A stretch of 37,955 nucleotides of DNA from Sphingomonadales bacterium (GTDB lineage: Bacteria > Pseudomonadota > Alphaproteobacteria > Sphingomonadales > Sphingomonadaceae), in NCBI GenBank assembly GCA_013791705.1, contig VMTF01000022.1:1-37955 (forward strand), in the 5' to 3' direction. The translations under genes and the position numbers were made by a program. Under the pieces are notes generated by a model. That model ran no database searches, had not been told where the DNA came from, and saw only the letters and a list, made by a program, of their open reading frames with translations. Shown here in pieces: positions 34,227 to 37,955 of the stretch. The first letter of the stretch is position 1. Each line of letters begins with the position of its first letter.

Positions 34227-35033
34227 ATGACAGGCGACACTGCGACTGGCGGCCCGCCGGGCGGCGTGATCCTCTCGTTCCGCGACGTGTGGGTTGAATA
34301 TGGCGACAAGGTCGTGCTCGAACGCGTCGCCCTCGATATTGCCCAGGGCGAATTCGTCTCGGTGGTCGGGCCTTCGGGCGCGGGCAAGAGTACGTTTCTG
34401 CGGCTGGTGCTGGGACAGGAAGGCCCGACGCGCGGGCAGATCCTGCTCGACGGAACCGAGCTGACGCCGGAATGCTCGCCCGACCGGGGCGTGGTGTTCC
34501 AGCGCTATTCGGTGTTTCCGCACCTGACCGCACTGGGCAACGTGATGTTCGGACTGGAGTGCGCGGCCTCGCCCCTGCTGGGCAAGCTGCTGGGCGGCGC
34601 CCGCCGCCGTGCGGCGCGCGAGGAGGCGGTGCGGATGCTCGAAGCGGTGGGGCTCGGGCACAATCTCGATGTCTATCCGGCGCAGATGTCGGGCGGGATG
34701 CAGCAGCGGCTCGCGCTGGCGCAGGCGCTGGTCAAGCATCCGCGCGTGTTGCTGCTCGACGAACCGTTCGGCGCGCTCGATCCGGGCATCCGGCTCGACA
34801 TGCACGAACTGGTCGGCGGGCTGTGGCAGGAGCACGGCCTTACCATCGTGATGGTCACGCACGACATCAACGAGGCGTTCAAGCTGGGCACCCGGGTGCT
34901 GGCGTTCGACAAGCGGCGGCACGATCCCCACGCGCCGAACCGCTATGGCGCGACGGCGGTCTATGACGTGAAGCTCGATCGCAAGGCGCGCGAGGCCGGA
35001 CCGCCGGCGGAACTGGCCGGGGTGGTGACCTAG
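34227..35033 (+). CDS. ABC transporter ATP-binding protein (NitT/TauT type)
   Basis: A 268-residue ATPase that powers the permease encoded 1 bp upstream. It has Walker A GPSGAGKST, Q-loop VVFQRYSVFP, signature MSGGMQQR, Walker B VLLLDEPFGALD and H-loop VTHDINEA, in canonical order. C-terminal residues after the H-loop are an extended tail typical of the urea-carboxylase-associated subgroup. I chose the ATG at 34227 over the in-frame ATG at 34209, which overlaps the permease gene. Confidence 0.9.
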   Translation: MTGDTATGGPPGGVILSFRDVWVEYGDKVVLERVALDIAQGEFVSVVGPSGAGKSTFLRLVLGQEGPTRGQILLDGTELTPECSPDRGVVFQRYSVFPHLTALGNVMFGLECAASPLLGKLLGGARRRAAREEAVRMLEAVGLGHNLDVYPAQMSGGMQQRLALAQALVKHPRVLLLDEPFGALDPGIRLDMHELVGGLWQEHGLTIVMVTHDINEAFKLGTRVLAFDKRRHDPHAPNRYGATAVYDVKLDRKAREAGPPAELAGVVT

Positions 35034-35073
35034 GGACCGGCTCCTCTTGCCGAGCGGCGGTGCGCCGGAATCC

Positions 35074-35949
35074 TTATCCGGCAAACCGGAACCGCCCGTG
35101 ATCGATTGCCAGCCGTTCACTGTTCGCAACGGTCTGGAACAGTGCGCCGCCTTCGGTATGCCAGATGTGAGTATCGAGTTTTTCGCCGGGGTGGACCGGC
35201 CGGGAGAAGCGTCCGTGCATGCTGCCGAAGCGGGCGACGTCTCCGTCGCACAGACCCTTGAGCAGCGCGCGGCACGCAAACCTGTATGTCCCAAGGCCGA
35301 AGAACACCGGGCGATCGAAGCCATCGGCTCTGGCGATGACCGGATCGGTGCCATGCGGGTTGCGATCGCCGAGCAGCCGGAAGATCAGCGACTGGCCCGG
35401 CGGGATCGGCAGCGACACGATGCGGTCCGGCTCCCGCGCGGGCCGGGTCCACGGCTGTTCGTCGGCGGGGCTGCGTGGACCGCCGAAGCCGCCCTGGCCG
35501 CGCACGAACAGGCCCGTGCGCGAGGTGCCGAGCAATTCGCCGGTATCGGCCATCGTCACGCGCGTTTCGGTGACGCAGAGCGCGCCCGAACCCTTGTCGA
35601 AGATGCCGATCATCACCTGGCTGAGATCGACCGTGCCGCTCGTCGGGATCGGCCGGGCCAGCGAAATGGTCTGCTCGCCATGGACCAGACCGATCGGATA
35701 TCCGTCCCAGTCGCGCGGGGGAAACCCCAGTTCCTTGATCCAGTCACCCTTGAGAAACATCTGCGTCATGAACGAGGGGATGACCTGCTGCGTCAGCCCT
35801 TGCGTGTTCTCGGTAGTGAACTGGAGTTCTTCAAGCGGTGCGCTGAGCCCGGCGCCGACGCCGATCGCGTAAAGCAGCGCCCGGTCTGCATCCCAACTGA
35901 AAGTGCCGGTTTCCAGCACTTTGCCCACAAGGTGATCGAATTTTCCCAT
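35074..35949 (-). CDS. MaoC/hydratase-2-like protein with a shifted active-site motif
   Basis: A 291-residue double hot-dog protein of the enoyl-CoA hydratase 2 type (N-terminal half about 1-145, C-terminal half about 155-291). It normally hydrates trans-2-enoyl-CoA in beta-oxidation of side chains, including sterols. The family motif is GDxNPLHxDP. Here it reads GDRNPHGTDP: D195 and N197 remain, but the position of catalytic His holds G200, and His is one residue earlier (H199). The later HGL segment reads FFGL. It may have altered activity or a rearranged site. It is divergent from the flavoprotein at 36178. Confidence 0.8.
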   Translation of the reverse strand: MGKFDHLVGKVLETGTFSWDADRALLYAIGVGAGLSAPLEELQFTTENTQGLTQQVIPSFMTQMFLKGDWIKELGFPPRDWDGYPIGLVHGEQTISLARPIPTSGTVDLSQVMIGIFDKGSGALCVTETRVTMADTGELLGTSRTGLFVRGQGGFGGPRSPADEQPWTRPAREPDRIVSLPIPPGQSLIFRLLGDRNPHGTDPVIARADGFDRPVFFGLGTYRFACRALLKGLCDGDVARFGSMHGRFSRPVHPGEKLDTHIWHTEGGALFQTVANSERLAIDHGRFRFAG

Positions 35950-36177
35950 CGTCTTACTGGTTGAAACCCCCGGTTAAGTGTCGTGCATGACCCTCGTTTG
36001 ATCGTCGTGCCTGCGCGATAGCCTTGCGGGAAATCAATTCGCAAAGGAAATTCGGCCGTCTGAAGCCGTTTCGGACCGGCCGCGAGCGCGTTGCCGACCG
36101 GCCGATTAATGTGCCATAGCTGTCACACCAAGCATGACCGATCGCGCAAATCGCGACGGCAGGGGGAGAATTCGGAC
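35950..36177. promoter_or_regulatory. Divergent region between hydratase and FAD dehydrogenase genes
   Basis: A 228-bp gap holding two promoters. The exact 9-bp direct repeat GACCGGCCG occurs at 36074-36082 and 36096-36104, 22 bp apart, about two helical turns. This spacing fits repeated binding of one regulator on the same DNA face. No regulator gene is adjacent. A ribosome site (AGGGGGAG) precedes the flavoprotein start. Confidence 0.4.
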
Positions 36178-37845
36178 ATGACAGCCGTGAAAATCAGCGA
36201 TTCGGCCGCGACCGGCACACCGGTGGGCGAAGCCTTGCGGGTGACGGGCAGCGACGCGGTGCAATGGGACGACAGTTGCGATCTGCTGGTGGTGGGGGTC
36301 GGCCTGGCCGGAGCCAGCGCCTGCCTGCGCGGTGACGAACTGGGCCTCGATACGATCGCGGTCGACCGGTTCTGCGGCGGCGGCGCCAGCGAACTGAGCG
36401 GGGGCGTGGTCTATGCCGGTGGCACGCATGTTCAGGCCGAGCTTGGCATCGAGGATTCGACCGAGAACCTGTACAATTATCTCGGCTATGAAACCGGCTC
36501 GCTGATTTCGGAGCCGACCTTGCGCAAGTTCTGCCAGGACAGTCCCGGCCTGATCACCTGGCTTGAGTCCTATGGCGTGCCGTTCGGCGGACCGGTCGCG
36601 CTGCGCAAGTGTTCCTATCCGCCCAAAGGCCATTATCTCTATTATTCGGGCAACGAAACCACGCCCGACGGCAAGGCCCGGGCCACGCCCGCGCCGCGCG
36701 GACATCGTGCGCTGCCCACGTTCAAGACCAAGGAGCGTTTTTCGGGCGTGTTCATCATGACCCGGTTGAAGGCCGCGATCGCGGCGGCCCGCAATATCCG
36801 GACGATGTATCAGTCTTCGGTCCGGCGGCTGGTCATCGATGCGCGCGGGCAGGTGATCGGGGCGGAAGTGTGGCAAATGCGCCCGGGCTCGCTGGCGGCG
36901 CGGCTGCACCGCCGGGCCTATCTGATGGGACGGCCGCTGACGCTTGAGGCTTTGGGCATCAACGGGCCGCTGTGGCAGATGGTCGCCCGGCTGGAGCGCA
37001 AATATGCCCGGCCGAAGCTGGTGCGGGCCTGCAAGGGCGTGGTGCTGAGCGCCGGGGGGTTCATTCACAACAAGGCGATGATGGATCGCCACGCACCGCT
37101 TTACGAGGACGTGTTCCACCAGGGCACGCAGGGCGACGACGGCTCGGGCATCCGGCTCGGCGTTTCGGCGGGCGCGGTTACCACCCAGATGGATACCATA
37201 TCGGCCTGGCGCTTCGTCAGCCCGCCGTATGACTGGCCCAAGGGCATCATGATTTCGCCCGAGGGCCGCCGCTTCACCAACGAGGAGCAATATGGCGCGC
37301 GGGTCAGCCGGGGCATGTACGAGAAGGCTGGCGGCAAGGCCTGGCTCGTGCTCGATCAGGCGATGGTCGATAGCGGCCTGGCCGACGTTGCGACCGGCGA
37401 ATTGCAGGATTACCAGACGATGACCGCCAAGGCCTGGTTGCGCGCGGCCAAGAAGGCGGATTCGATTGCCGGACTGGAACAGGCAATCGGCGTTCCGGCC
37501 GGTTCGCTGCAGGGCGAAGTGCGCGCCTATAACGATGCGATTGCTGCGGGTGAAACCGACCCGCAAGGCAAGTCTGACGCGATGCGCGCGGCGCTGGTGA
37601 AGGCGCCGTTCCATGCGCTCGACATTTCGAACAAGCTGGTTGCGCCGGTCGCCGCGCTGACGATGGGCGGCCTGTCGGTCGACGAGGCGACGGGCGGCGT
37701 GGTGGGCGAGGACGGCGCGGTGATTGCCGGGCTCTATGCTGCCGGGCGCAACGCGACGGGGATGTGTTCGAACGAATATATCAGCGGCCTGTCGCTCGCC
37801 GATTGCGTCTGGTCGGGCCGGCGCGCGGCCGAAGCGGCCCAATAA
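36178..37845 (+). CDS. FAD-binding dehydrogenase, 3-ketosteroid-dehydrogenase-like
   Basis: A 555-residue flavoprotein of the FAD_binding_2 (fumarate reductase/3-ketosteroid dehydrogenase) family. FAD is bound by VVGVGLAGASA (G40-x-G42-x-x-G45) and the C-terminal GLYAAGRNATGMCSNEYISGLSLADCVWSGRRA block, which is typical of ketosteroid 1-/4(5)-dehydrogenases. It should introduce a double bond next to a ketone in a polycyclic substrate, but substrate cannot be assigned. No signal peptide is seen, so it acts in the cytoplasm. The ATG at 36178 gives the right fold start. It may work with the divergent hydratase. Confidence 0.88.
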   Translation: MTAVKISDSAATGTPVGEALRVTGSDAVQWDDSCDLLVVGVGLAGASACLRGDELGLDTIAVDRFCGGGASELSGGVVYAGGTHVQAELGIEDSTENLYNYLGYETGSLISEPTLRKFCQDSPGLITWLESYGVPFGGPVALRKCSYPPKGHYLYYSGNETTPDGKARATPAPRGHRALPTFKTKERFSGVFIMTRLKAAIAAARNIRTMYQSSVRRLVIDARGQVIGAEVWQMRPGSLAARLHRRAYLMGRPLTLEALGINGPLWQMVARLERKYARPKLVRACKGVVLSAGGFIHNKAMMDRHAPLYEDVFHQGTQGDDGSGIRLGVSAGAVTTQMDTISAWRFVSPPYDWPKGIMISPEGRRFTNEEQYGARVSRGMYEKAGGKAWLVLDQAMVDSGLADVATGELQDYQTMTAKAWLRAAKKADSIAGLEQAIGVPAGSLQGEVRAYNDAIAAGETDPQGKSDAMRAALVKAPFHALDISNKLVAPVAALTMGGLSVDEATGGVVGEDGAVIAGLYAAGRNATGMCSNEYISGLSLADCVWSGRRAAEAAQ

Positions 37846-37851
37846 TGCAAA

Positions 37852-37887
37852 CCGGCCCCGGCGCGCTGGCGCCCGGGGCGGGGCCGG
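37852..37887 (+). terminator. GC hairpin after the flavoprotein gene
   Basis: Outer arms CCGGCCCC/GGGGCCGG at 37852-37859 and 37880-37887 enclose an inner stem GGCGC/GCGCC at 37860-37864 and 37869-37873, with a small bulge. It begins 7 bp after the stop. No U-run follows. Confidence 0.55.
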
Positions 37888-37955
37888 AGCATGTTTGCCC
37901 GGCGCGTGCGAGTTTTCCGTGGGCCGCCCAGAGGAAGTTTTCGGGCTCGCAACGC

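Overview
This is a GC-rich, gene-dense chromosomal window from an alphaproteobacterium. It most likely comes from the Sphingomonadales, something like Novosphingobium or a relative. That placement is an inference from gene content: an UrcA-family protein, a short LOV-LuxR photoreceptor of the EL222 type, a membrane-anchored CycM-like cytochrome c, a large TonB-dependent receptor, and a CYP101-like P450 with SDR partners. I saw no rRNA, tRNA, CRISPR array, transposase or integrase.

Layout. (1) 1-5680 is mainly housekeeping: a structured tandem repeat, pheA, an anchored cytochrome c, a DUF2189 membrane protein, rlmE-ppx, and a blue-light LOV-HTH regulator. (2) 5734-9402 is a catabolic unit: P450-SDR-SDR, divergent from a TetR-family repressor across a region with two palindromes. 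(3) 9492-15169 holds a class A beta-lactamase, an exported flavoprotein of the D-amino-acid-oxidase family whose sequence order looks circularly permuted, its partner cytochrome c, and a hybrid histidine kinase with a REC-PAS-LuxR regulator. (4) 15254-21863 holds two secreted RidA/YjgF proteins, a TonB-dependent receptor, a Tat-exported flavin amine oxidase and two cytochromes c. (5) 22015-24897 holds an UrcA protein, a DMT permease, a cytochrome b561 and a cytochrome c'. (6) 25020-35033 is a nitrogen-scavenging locus. On the minus strand it has a NikR-like regulator, two DUF1989 proteins, a biotin-dependent urea/guanidine carboxylase and allophanate hydrolase. On the plus strand it has a TorF-type porin behind an excellent sigma-54 promoter, then an ABC permease and ATPase. 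(7) 35074-37845 is a MaoC/hydratase-2-like protein divergent from a 3-ketosteroid-dehydrogenase-like flavoprotein.

How the genes may work together. The most interesting proposal is in regions 3-4. Exported flavoproteins sit next to small periplasmic c-type cytochromes and next to RidA proteins that carry signal peptides. RidA proteins hydrolyse the imines and enamines that amine oxidation produces. The nicotine-degrading enzyme NicA2 is an established precedent for a flavin amine oxidase that passes electrons to a cytochrome c instead of O2. The arrangement therefore suggests a periplasmic route: TonB-dependent uptake of an amine, oxidation by a cytochrome-coupled flavoenzyme, then imine hydrolysis by an exported RidA. 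The adjacent two-component system may control it. In region 6 the sigma-54 promoter, the DUF1989 pair, the carboxylase and the allophanate hydrolase fit assimilation of guanidine (or urea) nitrogen, with a regulator that looks like NikR but lacks most of its nickel ligands.
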